Positions 35,292 to 44,179 of a DNA stretch of 64,000 nt are shown here, piece by piece. This DNA is from Paenibacillus sp. ACRRY (GTDB lineage: Bacteria; Bacillota; Bacilli; Paenibacillales; Paenibacillaceae). Position 1 is the stretch's first letter. Each line of letters starts with the position of its first letter. The notes beneath the pieces were generated by a model, which saw only the letters and a program-made list of their open reading frames with translations, ran no database searches and had not been told where the DNA came from. The position numbers and the translations under genes are program-made. The stretch is taken from the NCBI RefSeq assembly GCF_022346995.1, contig NZ_JAKRNM010000002.1, forward strand, positions 682,001 through 746,000. The letters run 5' to 3'.

Positions 35292-35768
35292 TTGGGGATC
35301 ATGTTTCGATCCAGCCTGAGGACAGTGATACATATGAACAGTAGGTAAATACCGACCATGAAAAAATGATGGAAACACGAGTTGAAGGCAAGTTTTTGTT
35401 ATTAAAGTGTCAATTAAAGTGACATTAAAGGGTTGAATTCACTTAAAAAAAGTAAACGCGTTGTAAAAAAAATCGTGTACACACGAAACTTTCAATTGGT
35501 AATTTTCCACTTTTTCAATTGTAATCGCTTTCTTTTGGGTGGAAACAACATATTTTTGATTTGTTAAAACGGAGGGGAAATGTTAAAAAACCTTGTTGTA
35601 TCAACATTTATGGAGCCTGACAAAATGACATATTTACGAAAAAATGCGTGATACCCTATTGTTAAACTACAGCTGCGCCAACAAAACTAACATGCAACAT
35701 GAATGCTCCAACGTTTTCCTGCGGCGTATGACCCAAACATGAGAAGCGACAGAAGGAGGCGATCCTGT
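35292..35768 (+). promoter_or_regulatory. Long regulatory region of the oligosaccharide ABC importer
   Basis: About 480 bases without a supported gene. Contents: three tandem copies of ATTAAAG at 35401, 35413 and 35424, spaced about one helical turn; the near-palindrome CGTGTACACACG at 35474-35485, which recurs in reverse orientation before the fucosidase gene; a direct repeat TTTCAATTG at 35490 and 35513; and a cre-like site at 35520-35533. I could not fix a single convincing -35/-10 pair. Confidence 0.6.
35520..35533. promoter_or_regulatory. Candidate cre site before the ABC importer
   Basis: TGTAATCGCTTTCT fits the relaxed cre pattern TGNAANCGNWNNCW. Carbon catabolite control of a sugar importer is expected; binding is inferred. 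Confidence 0.5.
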
Positions 35769-36728
35769 GTGCAGGAAGTAAAAACGGCCAATCGGCAGCA
35801 GACATTATACAAGCCGAACATCAGTAGAAAGCGATGGCAAAAGGTCTGGAGAAACTGGCAACTGTATTTGTTTATCGCACCCGCATTTCTGTATTTTCTC
35901 ATCTTTCACTACGGACCCATGTACGGTATCCAGATTGCGTTCAAAAATTACAATCCGGTACGCGGAGTATTTGGGAGTCCTTGGGTAGGTTTTGATCATT
36001 TTGTAAGGTTCTTTGAATCCTATTATTTCTGGGATTTGATGTGGAACACACTGGCGATCAGTTTGTATGAGCTGGCTGTTGGGTTTCCGATTCCGATTAT
36101 TCTGGCTCTGGCGTTTAATGAACTGAAGCATAAACGTTTCAAAAAGCTGGTCCAGACCGTCACGTATGCGCCTCATTTCATCTCGGTTGTCGTTATGGTT
36201 GGTATGGTGATTGCTTTCCTGTCTCCATCAACCGGAATCCTGATCCGTTTCGTCGAATGGATGGGAATAGATGCACCCTCCTTTCTGACAAGCCCTGCAT
36301 GGTTTAAGACGGTATACGTACTCTCTGGGGTATGGCAAAGTGCGGGCTGGGGAACGATCATTTACCTTGCTGCGTTGTCTGGAGTGGATCCTGGCTTGCA
36401 TGAAGCAGCAATTATAGACGGGGCAAACAGGCTGCAGCGTATTCGGCACATTAACATTCCCGTGCTGGTGCCAACCATGACCATCCTGCTCATTCTGAAT
36501 ATGGGGAGTCTGCTGGGGGTCGGCTTTGAGAAGATCCTCCTGATGCAGAATCCGCTGAACATGGAATCTTCCGATGTCATATCTACTTTCGTGTACCGTT
36601 CAGGTCTTGAAAATGCCCAGTACAGCTTCTCTACTGCTGTCGGCTTGTTTAACTCAGTAATTAATGCGTTTTTGCTCGTTACCGTCAACCAAATTGTACG
36701 CAAGACGAGTGAGAACAGTCTGTGGTAA
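35769..36728 (+). CDS. ABC sugar transporter permease, LplB type
   Basis: A 319-residue integral membrane permease of the oligosaccharide ABC importers, close to B. subtilis LplB/YtcP. About six membrane helices are predicted, starting at WQLYLFIAPAFLYFLIF. The cytoplasmic EAA loop that contacts the ATPase reads EAAIIDGANRLQRIRHINIPVL. The open frame begins at 35703, but AAGGAGG at 35753-35759 selects the GTG at 35769. It pairs with the LplC-type permease 13 bp downstream and the binding protein after that. No ATPase gene is nearby; in this class a shared MsmX-type ATPase encoded elsewhere energises several importers. Confidence 0.92.
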   Translation: MQEVKTANRQQTLYKPNISRKRWQKVWRNWQLYLFIAPAFLYFLIFHYGPMYGIQIAFKNYNPVRGVFGSPWVGFDHFVRFFESYYFWDLMWNTLAISLYELAVGFPIPIILALAFNELKHKRFKKLVQTVTYAPHFISVVVMVGMVIAFLSPSTGILIRFVEWMGIDAPSFLTSPAWFKTVYVLSGVWQSAGWGTIIYLAALSGVDPGLHEAAIIDGANRLQRIRHINIPVLVPTMTILLILNMGSLLGVGFEKILLMQNPLNMESSDVISTFVYRSGLENAQYSFSTAVGLFNSVINAFLLVTVNQIVRKTSENSLW

Positions 36729-36741
36729 AGGAGGAGGCTGA

Positions 36742-37650
36742 ATGTTAACTGGTATTCGGGAAACGAGACAAGACAAAATTTTTCTAACCTTGAATTATAT
36801 CTACGTTACGATTGCTTTCCTTCTTGTGGCGTACCCGCTGGTATATATGATTAGCGCCTCCATCAGCAATCCGAAGGAAGTGGCTTCAGGTGCAATGTGG
36901 CTATTTCCGAAAGATATCACGTTTGAAGGCTATGAGCGCGTGCTTCAGGATCAACGGATCTGGTCAGGCTACGCGAACACTATTCTGTATACGGTTGTCG
37001 GTACTGCCGTGAACCTGGCGGTCACGATTCCTGCGGCCTATGCTCTGAGCAGAAGAGACCTGGTCGGCAGGGGGTTCTTTATGGGCATCTTTATGTTCAC
37101 GATGTTCTTCGGTGGTGGGCTGGTACCGAGTTATCTGCTGATTAAGGAGCTCGGCATGATTAACAGCATGTGGGCACTGATTTTACCTTCCGCAGCATCG
37201 GTATGGAATATCATCGTCTCTCGCACCTTCTTCCAGGGAACGATCCCGAGCGAGCTTCAGGAAGCTGCACAGATCGACGGTTGTTCTAATTTCAAGCTGT
37301 TTTTCAAAATCGTACTGCCACTGTCCATGCCGATCATAGCCGTTATGGCGCTCTTCTACGGTGTAGGTCACTGGAACAGTTATTTCTCAGCAATGATTTA
37401 TTTGAATGATTCGGCCAAATATCCACTTCAGCTCGTGTTAAGACAGATTCTTGTCCTGCAGGAAATGTCAGCTCAAGGCTCCGGTATGATGGATGGTTCA
37501 TCAGCCTCGGCGCTAAATAACAAAGCCGAAGTGGCGGCACTCGTCCGTTATGCAGTCATTATTGTATCAACACTTCCGGTCATTATTATCTATCCGTTTT
37601 TGCAGCGGTACTTCGTTCAGGGTGTCATGATCGGTTCCGTCAAGGGCTGA
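36742..37650 (+). CDS. ABC sugar transporter permease, LplC type
   Basis: A 302-residue permease of the LplC/YtcP family, the second half of the importer channel. Predicted helices begin with ITYVTIAFLLVAYPLVYMI-like sequence; the EAA loop is LQEAAQIDGCSNFKLFFKIVLPLSMPI. The segment GHWNSYFSAMIYLNDSAKYPLQLVLRQIL is typical of this subfamily, and it ends in QRYFVQGVMIGSVKG as LplC proteins do. AAGGAGGAGG stands 7 bases before ATG. It forms one transcript with its neighbours. Confidence 0.93.
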   Translation: MLTGIRETRQDKIFLTLNYIYVTIAFLLVAYPLVYMISASISNPKEVASGAMWLFPKDITFEGYERVLQDQRIWSGYANTILYTVVGTAVNLAVTIPAAYALSRRDLVGRGFFMGIFMFTMFFGGGLVPSYLLIKELGMINSMWALILPSAASVWNIIVSRTFFQGTIPSELQEAAQIDGCSNFKLFFKIVLPLSMPIIAVMALFYGVGHWNSYFSAMIYLNDSAKYPLQLVLRQILVLQEMSAQGSGMMDGSSASALNNKAEVAALVRYAVIIVSTLPVIIIYPFLQRYFVQGVMIGSVKG

Positions 37651-37687
37651 TCTATACCAATAAATCATCAAAAAGGGAGTTGTTGTC

Positions 37688-39307
37688 ATGAAGAGAGCTC
37701 ACAAGAAATCAACGGTTCTGTTAAGTTTGATCCTTGCTGCAAGCATGCTTGCGGCATGCGGAGCATCTCCTGATGGCGGTTCAACCGCTGAACCGGGTAC
37801 ACCGGAAGAGACAGGGGTGAAGCAAGAGGGCTTTCCTATTGTGGAGGAACCGATCACATTGACTATGATGTCCCAGGATGTAGGCGTGGCAGATTGGAAT
37901 ACCATGCCGGTTATTCAGGAAGCAGAGAAGCTTACCAACATCAAGTTTGAATTTCAGCTCACTCCGATTGACAGCTTTGCAACCAAGAAGAACCTTGTCT
38001 TTGCTAGTGGAGATTTGCCTGATGTACTGTACGGGGCCGATCTTACGCCAGCAGAGCAGGTGACCTATGGCACCCAAGGCTCACTTACCCCGCTTGAATC
38101 TTACATTGATGGAGGATATGCTCCGAACATTAAAAAACTGTTCGATGAGAATCCGGATATTCGCAAATCGTTTACAACGCCCGAAGGACATATTTACGCC
38201 CTGCCATTCATCGACAGTGCCGCAGTCTGGTATCGCAGCCCTATGTGGTATAACGGCAGTATGCTGGAAGCACTTGGTGTGAAGGAACTGCCGAAGACAA
38301 CAGAGGAGTTGTACGCGTTACTGAAGCGAGTGAAGACAGAAGATCCAAATGGCAACGGCAAGGCCGATGAAATACCGCTGACTTCCGTCAAGCTGGACGA
38401 CCTGCGCATGTATTTTCTGGGTTTCTGGGGCATATATGACCCTGTCGTTTACGTGGATAAGCAAGATAAAGTGTTTTACAGCCCGATGCAGGAAGGATAC
38501 AAGGGATATTTGGAATTTATGAATCGTTTGTGGAAGGAAGATCTGCTGGATCACGAAACCTTCTCGCAAACCCCTGAGCAGAAAAAAGCCAAAGGGGAAA
38601 ACAATCAGATCGCCCTCTTTAATGACTACTTCTCCTACTTTACGCTGGGTGGCGATCCGGATGCGGCAATGAAAAATCCGCTTATGACACCCGTGGCGAG
38701 CGATATTGCAGGAACTCCTGTTTACGGTATGCATCCAGGACTCTCTGCGAACGGAACATTTGCCATCACAAGTGTGAATGAGCATCCTGAAGCAACCATG
38801 CGCTGGATCGATTACTTGTATTCCATCGAGGGACAAACGCTCTTCAATCAAGGTCCTGAAGGCACACTGTGGCAGTATACCAACAAAGATACGTATGAAA
38901 AAGAATGGCTGCCTGTTCCGGGAGGCGGTGATCGTGAAGAGTACAGAGGCACCATTACGCCTAACTTCGGCATGCTGACTCCGGGGCATAACTCACCGGA
39001 GCTCACAAATGGTCTGACGACCGATTTTGACGAGTGGATTGCGAAAGAGAACGAAGAGAAGCTGATACCGATCGGTAAAGCGCCGTTTCCGAATGCGTAT
39101 CTGACCAACGAACAGCAGGATGAAGCCTCCGCATTGTTATCTGATCTTAATACGTACGTGAAGCAGATGGAAGCGAAGTTTGTAACCGGGGAAGAGCCAT
39201 TGTCCAACTGGGACGGCTATGTTGAACAGATGAAGAAAATGGGTGGAGACCGGATTCAGGAAATCTATCAGGAAGTGTATGATACGTGGAATTCCGCAGG
39301 CAAGTAA
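37688..39307 (+). CDS. Extracellular sugar-binding lipoprotein of the ABC importer
   Basis: A 539-residue solute-binding protein. The signal peptide (KRAHKKSTVLLSLILAAS) ends in the lipobox MLAACG, giving a lipid-anchored cysteine at about 25. The mature protein has the family-1 extracellular binding fold: EPITLTMMSQDVGVADWN, DLPDVLYGADLTPAEQ, a TPEGHIYALPFIDS segment lining the site, and a calcium-like DPNGNGKADE loop also seen in Paenibacillus LplA-type proteins. It captures oligosaccharides; the ligand is not known, but the genes that follow suggest fucosylated and N-acetylglucosamine-containing glycans. AAAGGGAG precedes ATG. Confidence 0.93.
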   Translation: MKRAHKKSTVLLSLILAASMLAACGASPDGGSTAEPGTPEETGVKQEGFPIVEEPITLTMMSQDVGVADWNTMPVIQEAEKLTNIKFEFQLTPIDSFATKKNLVFASGDLPDVLYGADLTPAEQVTYGTQGSLTPLESYIDGGYAPNIKKLFDENPDIRKSFTTPEGHIYALPFIDSAAVWYRSPMWYNGSMLEALGVKELPKTTEELYALLKRVKTEDPNGNGKADEIPLTSVKLDDLRMYFLGFWGIYDPVVYVDKQDKVFYSPMQEGYKGYLEFMNRLWKEDLLDHETFSQTPEQKKAKGENNQIALFNDYFSYFTLGGDPDAAMKNPLMTPVASDIAGTPVYGMHPGLSANGTFAITSVNEHPEATMRWIDYLYSIEGQTLFNQGPEGTLWQYTNKDTYEKEWLPVPGGGDREEYRGTITPNFGMLTPGHNSPELTNGLTTDFDEWIAKENEEKLIPIGKAPFPNAYLTNEQQDEASALLSDLNTYVKQMEAKFVTGEEPLSNWDGYVEQMKKMGGDRIQEIYQEVYDTWNSAGK

Positions 39308-39348
39308 TCGGATGTGAATTCCCGTTTGCTGCATTCTGAAATAACAGA

Positions 39349-39400
39349 AAAAAGCCAACATCGACGGCAATCCTGATTGTTCGTCTGTTGGCTTTCCTGT
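39349..39400. terminator. Bidirectional terminator between binding protein and AraC regulator
   Basis: AAAGCCAACA pairs with TGTTGGCTTT, with a shorter CGACG/CGTC stem inside. T-runs follow on both strands (TTTCCTGTT; TTTTTTCTG). Confidence 0.8.
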
Positions 39401-39402
39401 TA

Positions 39403-41697
39403 TTAGCTGGCTGATTCAGTCCCTGCATCACTAGTCGTTGTGCGATGAAGCTTGCGATATTGTCCTGGTGTAAGCCCGGTCTCCTTCTTGAATTTACGGA
39501 TAAAATTCGGTGTATCCAGATATCCGACTTCCTGAATGAGGTCTTTCAGAGGGGTATCCGTTGTTTTCAGCTGATGAAAGACCCTGTCGAGTCGTTTTTG
39601 CCAAATGTACTGAAGGAAGTTGATTCCGGTCTTCTCCTTGAAAGAACGGCTCACATGGGAAGGTGAAACTTCGAATTCAAACGCAAGCGTATCCAGGCTA
39701 AGATTGTGATCTGTAAAATGGGCATCGATATATTCAATAATGCGGTCTATTAACGTCTGCTCTTCCTGCTGCGTATCTTTTTTTACCTCGTTGCATAACT
39801 GGGAGGCAAGCGAGAGCAGAACAGATTCAAGCTCTTCCAGTGAGCTGCTAAACACCATGTTTGGAGCAATCTGCTGCAGCATTTGATGTTCTCCAAGTTC
39901 TGAAGCTGTCTTAAGGATCGTGTTAAGCAGATCGAAGCTGATGCAGCGCACAAGCAGTGCAGGCAGCATGGAAGACTGCAAACTGGTCACGGATGAGCGA
40001 ATCATCTGGGAAGCGATATCAGTATTTCCCTGTTTCAGACTCTGAACCAGCTTCAGCTGCATATGGTTTGGAATCCAGTAGGAATGGCTTGGTGTCTTGG
40101 ACATTTCTTCAAATAAAGCCGATGACCCATACTCACCTGGTACGAGCAAATCAAAAGCAGAACAGGCTTCAACGTAAGATTGGGTCAGCTCATGAAGCTG
40201 TGAATAAGCACTTCCGGCACCAATCAACGGAGTTATGGACAATGTGTCCAGAAGTAACTCTCTGATCTGCTCCATAATTTGTTTTATACGGGATATCTGA
40301 TCGATCCCTTCAGCGGAATCAAAACTCATGATTAAACCAAATCGGTCCAGCTGGGGCAGCTCAACGCCATAACCAGTTGCCTGCAGATCGAGCAATTCAA
40401 TTTGTGCAAGACTGCTTGCAATACGGCGGCGGAGTTCCATATCGGCATGCTTGGAATCATTCCAGCCAATAACCATGACAAACAAATAATCCTTGTTCAG
40501 TTTCAGGTCGAACAACTGCACCAGTTCAGAAGACAATGGATCTGGATCTCCAGACTTAATTAAGGTCGACAAGTACTGGTTCCGGGCATACGGTTCCTGT
40601 AAATCAAAACGGGAGCTGTAATTCTGCAAGGCAGAACGAATCCGTTCCAGTTCATTGGCATTTTCATTTCGAGGCTCTCCTTCATGTTTCTTTTCCGGAA
40701 AGCGGGAAGCGGCAAATTCGACCAGGGTTGAGATGGGCTGATACTGCATTTTGGCAAGAACGAGAGCAATTGCGACTCCGACCAGCAGCACGATACCTAT
40801 GATCATTATCATGAAACTGCGGACATCCAGTACACTGCTGAAGAACTGGGAGCTTGGCATGACAGTCATGTAGGTCCAGCCGTTGGTTTCCGATTGCACA
40901 GATACGATGGAATGATCTTTGCCGTCCAGCGTTCGCTCCTGGATTCCTGGAGTAATGGTATTAAACAAGGTAGCGGATGCATCAGTGCTTAGGGTATCTC
41001 CCTGATGGTTGGCCGTCAGCACCTGTCCTTCTGCATCGAGGACGTAGGTCAGGCCTTGATAGTTTCCGAGTATGGAATCAATCAGATCGGTAATCTGCGA
41101 CTCTTTGATAAAAACCATGACCGTGGCATGGGGGTTCAGACTGTTTGGAGTAATAGGAATAAGGTAAGCAAGCTTGCGGTCCTGTACTCCACCAGTTTTG
41201 GTTACCACATCGGCAGGTCTTACGGTAGGATGTTTGGTTTCATTGAGATCGTTATACAGGGATTGTTTGTCCCATCTCTCGAAGCTGAGATTGTCGGCAA
41301 ACACCTCAAAATCGGTCAGACCTTTGCTGGAATAAATACGTTTGTCATCGTGGAAATAAAGATAGATTTCATCAATCATGGAACTGGTGGCTTTGTACTG
41401 ATCCAAGGCTCGAATGGCTTCCGGGCTGGTCTGCGTATTGGTGACCCGATAGGAAGAGAGCCGATTATCGTAAGAAATCCGGGATGCAATCTCGCTGAGC
41501 TCTTTCATACGGCTGTCAATGGTTACGTTGGTTTGTGATAACTGGGCCAGACGCGAGCTTTCAATCTCAGTACGGAGGGTTGTTACTGCATTTTCATAGA
41601 GAAATACGGTCATGAACACGAGAGGAATTAGCAGAATGAACAGGTAGGACCAAATGTATTTCAGGAACAGTTTGGATTTGAAGTAGTCCATTCGCAA
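39403..41697 (-). CDS. Membrane-anchored AraC-family transcriptional regulator
   Basis: A 764-residue regulator with an outside sensor. Order: one membrane helix near the N-terminus (YIWSYLFILLIPLVFMTVFLY), an extracellular sensor region of about 240 residues of the Cache type, a second helix (SFMIMIIGIVLLVGVAIALVLA), a cytoplasmic YesN/degenerate-cyclase-like middle, and a C-terminal AraC domain with two HTH motifs (LDTLAFEFEVSPSHVSRSFKEKTG and LKDLIQEVGYLDTPNFIRKFKKETGLTPGQYR). Such proteins control neighbouring sugar importers in Paenibacillus. It lies between the importer and the glycosidase set. The frame is open 38 codons further; AAAGGAGG favours TTG at 41697 or ATG at 41691. Confidence 0.88.
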   Translation of the reverse strand: MRMDYFKSKLFLKYIWSYLFILLIPLVFMTVFLYENAVTTLRTEIESSRLAQLSQTNVTIDSRMKELSEIASRISYDNRLSSYRVTNTQTSPEAIRALDQYKATSSMIDEIYLYFHDDKRIYSSKGLTDFEVFADNLSFERWDKQSLYNDLNETKHPTVRPADVVTKTGGVQDRKLAYLIPITPNSLNPHATVMVFIKESQITDLIDSILGNYQGLTYVLDAEGQVLTANHQGDTLSTDASATLFNTITPGIQERTLDGKDHSIVSVQSETNGWTYMTVMPSSQFFSSVLDVRSFMIMIIGIVLLVGVAIALVLAKMQYQPISTLVEFAASRFPEKKHEGEPRNENANELERIRSALQNYSSRFDLQEPYARNQYLSTLIKSGDPDPLSSELVQLFDLKLNKDYLFVMVIGWNDSKHADMELRRRIASSLAQIELLDLQATGYGVELPQLDRFGLIMSFDSAEGIDQISRIKQIMEQIRELLLDTLSITPLIGAGSAYSQLHELTQSYVEACSAFDLLVPGEYGSSALFEEMSKTPSHSYWIPNHMQLKLVQSLKQGNTDIASQMIRSSVTSLQSSMLPALLVRCISFDLLNTILKTASELGEHQMLQQIAPNMVFSSSLEELESVLLSLASQLCNEVKKDTQQEEQTLIDRIIEYIDAHFTDHNLSLDTLAFEFEVSPSHVSRSFKEKTGINFLQYIWQKRLDRVFHQLKTTDTPLKDLIQEVGYLDTPNFIRKFKKETGLTPGQYRKLHRTTTSDAGTESAS

Positions 41698-41766
41698 GTG
41701 AAATGCTGCCTCCTTTCCATATGGAGAAGTGCCATTTCTTTTCTTATAGATGATATCAATAAAAAA

Positions 41767-41807
41767 ACGGTTTGGACATAGCTTTTTCGCACGTGTGTAC
41801 ACGGTTT
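41767..41807 (+). promoter_or_regulatory. Candidate operator before the fucosidase gene
   Basis: The 12-base near-palindrome CGTGTGTACACG at 41792-41803 is the exact reverse complement of the one at 35474-35485 before the ABC importer. A direct repeat ACGGTTT flanks it (41767-41773 and 41801-41807). It lies 38 bases upstream of the fucosidase start and about 95 bases upstream of the AraC regulator start, so both divergent genes could respond. Confidence 0.6.
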
Positions 41808-41840
41808 CCAAATATTGCAGAGAAAAAGGTGTAGATGATC

Positions 41841-43127
41841 ATGCAGAAATGGTTTGAGGATGCGAAGCTGGGGATTTTTATTCACTATGGAATATATGCA
41901 GTGGACGGTGTTGCGGAGTCGTGGTCTTTTTACAATGGACGTATGACTTATGACGACTACATGAAGCAAATGGAGGGATTCACGGCCTCCAGATTCGATG
42001 CCGCGGCATGGGCGGATCTGATTGAGAGATCGGGTGCCAAGTATGCTGTGCTGACAACCAAGCATCATGACGGAGTCGCGCTGTGGGATACACAGTACAG
42101 TGACTTGAACACGGTAAAGAAAACTCAGGCTGCACGGGACATTGTCAAAGAATATGCAGATGCGATCACGGCGAAGGGACTTCGGCTCGGACTCTACTAC
42201 TCGTTGATCGACTGGTCCCACCCGGATTACCCAAGTGTATATGAAGGTGGCAAGGTGCCGGATGACCCTGGTTCCTCCAATCCGTTCTCCAATCCCTTGG
42301 ATGGGATTCAGGACGAAACCAAATGGCAGAAGTTTTTGGAGTTTAACAACCATCAACTGAAAGAATTGCTTACCGGGTTTGGTAAAGTTGATCTGCTGTG
42401 GTTTGACGGGGACTGGGAACGAAGCGAGAAGCAGTGGAACCTGCCTGAATTCAAGCGGTATTTGAAATCAATGCAGCCTGATCTCATGATCAATTCACGT
42501 CTGCAAGGACATGGGGATTACAAAACGCCCGAACAAGGGCTGCCAATTACGAGACCAGACGGACCGTGGGAGTTTTGTACAACGATCAATTCCTCTTGGG
42601 GGTACGTTCCTACGGATCAGCATTACAAATCACTGTCGCAGATTGTTCGTATGTTCTGCGACTGCATCTCCATGGGTGGCAACATGCTGCTCGATATTGG
42701 CCCAAGAGAAGACGGAACAATCGATGAGAGGCAGGAAGCCATCCTGCTTGGACTGGGTGATTGGATTAGAGCACATGAAGAAGCTGTATACGGGACAAGA
42801 GATGGGATTATGAGTCGATATTATGGAGATGGAAGCACTCTCTCGGCAGATGAAAAAACACTCTATCTCTTTGTACATGGCGATCCCAAGGAAAGTATTT
42901 GTGTGAAGGGACTGTGCAATGAGATCAAGAAGGTATCCGTGCTGCACTCAGGCAAAGAACTGACGTATGACATTCACGGCGGGGTTCCGTGGTTCCAAAT
43001 TCCGGGTACAACCTGGATTCACATGACCGGTGAAGACACCCATGAACTGACAACTGTAGTGAAGCTGGAGTTCGATGAGAAGATTGACATGTATGGCGGC
43101 TCCGGGGCAGTCGTTACTCATAACTGA
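41841..43127 (+). CDS. GH29 alpha-L-fucosidase, cytoplasmic
   Basis: A 428-residue glycoside hydrolase family 29 enzyme, which removes alpha-linked L-fucose from glycans with retention. It starts directly with the catalytic barrel (MQKWFEDAKLGIFIHYGIYAV) and has no signal peptide. Signatures: GAKYAVLTTKHHDGVALWDT, GLRLGLYYSLIDWSHPDYP, the nucleophile region KVDLLWFDGDWE, INSRLQGHGDY, and SWGYVPTDQHYKS followed by GGNMLLDIGPREDGTID. ATG 41841 is preferred over ATG 41835 because of AAAGGTG spacing and the family N-terminus. It opens the set completed by the CBM9-like, transglutaminase-like and GH18 genes. Confidence 0.93.
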   Translation: MQKWFEDAKLGIFIHYGIYAVDGVAESWSFYNGRMTYDDYMKQMEGFTASRFDAAAWADLIERSGAKYAVLTTKHHDGVALWDTQYSDLNTVKKTQAARDIVKEYADAITAKGLRLGLYYSLIDWSHPDYPSVYEGGKVPDDPGSSNPFSNPLDGIQDETKWQKFLEFNNHQLKELLTGFGKVDLLWFDGDWERSEKQWNLPEFKRYLKSMQPDLMINSRLQGHGDYKTPEQGLPITRPDGPWEFCTTINSSWGYVPTDQHYKSLSQIVRMFCDCISMGGNMLLDIGPREDGTIDERQEAILLGLGDWIRAHEEAVYGTRDGIMSRYYGDGSTLSADEKTLYLFVHGDPKESICVKGLCNEIKKVSVLHSGKELTYDIHGGVPWFQIPGTTWIHMTGEDTHELTTVVKLEFDEKIDMYGGSGAVVTHN

Positions 43128-43141
43128 ATGGAGGGATCAAC

Positions 43142-44179
43142 ATGATGCTAAGTGGCGTGCCTATACCAAACATCGATATTTATCAACCGAAACACTATAT
43201 TTGCCACCGTGCAGTAGGTGATTTGGAGCTTGACGGAAGGCTGGATAAGTCTTTCTGGGATCAAGCGGAATGGACGGACAAGTTCGTGGATATTGAAGGG
43301 GATCTTCGTCCTGCTCCGGCGAAGGAAACAAGGGTGAAAATGCTATGGGATGATGAATATTTTTATTTCGGTGCCGAGCTTTGGGAAGATCAGATCTGGG
43401 CAACGCTGACTGAGCGGGATTCCGTCATTTTTTATGATAATGATTTTGAAATTTTTATTGATCCTGATGGGGACAGCCACGGATATTACGAATTCGAGAT
43501 CAATGCGCTAAATACGGTATGGGACCTGCTCCTGATCAAGCCATACCGGGACGGAGGGCCACCGCTGGACAGCTGGGATATGAAAGGGTTGAAGACAGCC
43601 GTGCATATTGACGGCGAGCTGAATCGTCCCGAAGGGGTTAACCGGAAATGGACTGTTGAGGTTGCGATCCCGTGGACCAGTCTGAAAGAATGCGCCAAGG
43701 AAAAGCGGGCACCCCTGCCGGGTGAATTTTGGAGAGTCAATTTCTCACGGGTGGAGTGGCAGACTGAAGTGGTAGATGGAAATTACCGCAAAGTAATGGA
43801 TCCGGGAACCGGTAAGCCATATCCTGAGGACAACTGGGTCTGGTCGCCGATGGGACTAGTGAATATGCATTATCCCGAACTGTGGGGTTATGTTGTGTTT
43901 GCGGGTGAGCATGCTCAACACGATTTTGTGCTTCCACAGGATGAACGGATCAAATGGGAACTAAGAAAGCTATATTATCTGCAGCGTAATTACAGAGAAA
44001 TGAAGGGGACGTTTACGGAAGATCTGTCATTGCTTGGCTGGACTTCTGATGTGGGTGTTTATCCCGAGGTCTACGCTGCTCCAAACCTATTTCAGATTTC
44101 AGCTGCGACTGCGGATGGGACCGGAAGATGGATCATTCGCGAAGACGGGAACCTGTGGGAAGAGAGGGATACGAAATGA
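43142..44179 (+). CDS. CBM9-like carbohydrate-binding protein, cytoplasmic
   Basis: A 345-residue protein built around a family-9-like carbohydrate-binding fold: DLELDGRLDKSFWDQAEWTDKFVDIEG, TRVKMLWDDEYFYFGAELWEDQIWATLTERDSVIFYDNDFEIFIDPDGDSHGYYEFEINALNTVWD, then WTVEVAIPWTSL and WRVNFSRVEWQ. These are the usual positions of the binding tryptophans and acidic residues of CBM9_2-type proteins. The C-terminal 100 residues (WELRKLYYLQRNYREMKGTFTEDLSLLGW) lie outside the fold. No signal peptide and no catalytic domain are seen. GGAGGG precedes the first of two ATG codons. Its stop overlaps the next start (ATGA), so it is tightly coupled to the transglutaminase-like gene. It may hold a glycan for its neighbours; function is inferred. 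Confidence 0.85.
   Translation: MMLSGVPIPNIDIYQPKHYICHRAVGDLELDGRLDKSFWDQAEWTDKFVDIEGDLRPAPAKETRVKMLWDDEYFYFGAELWEDQIWATLTERDSVIFYDNDFEIFIDPDGDSHGYYEFEINALNTVWDLLLIKPYRDGGPPLDSWDMKGLKTAVHIDGELNRPEGVNRKWTVEVAIPWTSLKECAKEKRAPLPGEFWRVNFSRVEWQTEVVDGNYRKVMDPGTGKPYPEDNWVWSPMGLVNMHYPELWGYVVFAGEHAQHDFVLPQDERIKWELRKLYYLQRNYREMKGTFTEDLSLLGWTSDVGVYPEVYAAPNLFQISAATADGTGRWIIREDGNLWEERDTK

Noticed and set aside
35451..35464. Second cre-like sequence around AAACGCGTT before the ABC importer
   Set aside because: Mismatches at the outer TG and inner W positions; the site at 35520 fits much better.
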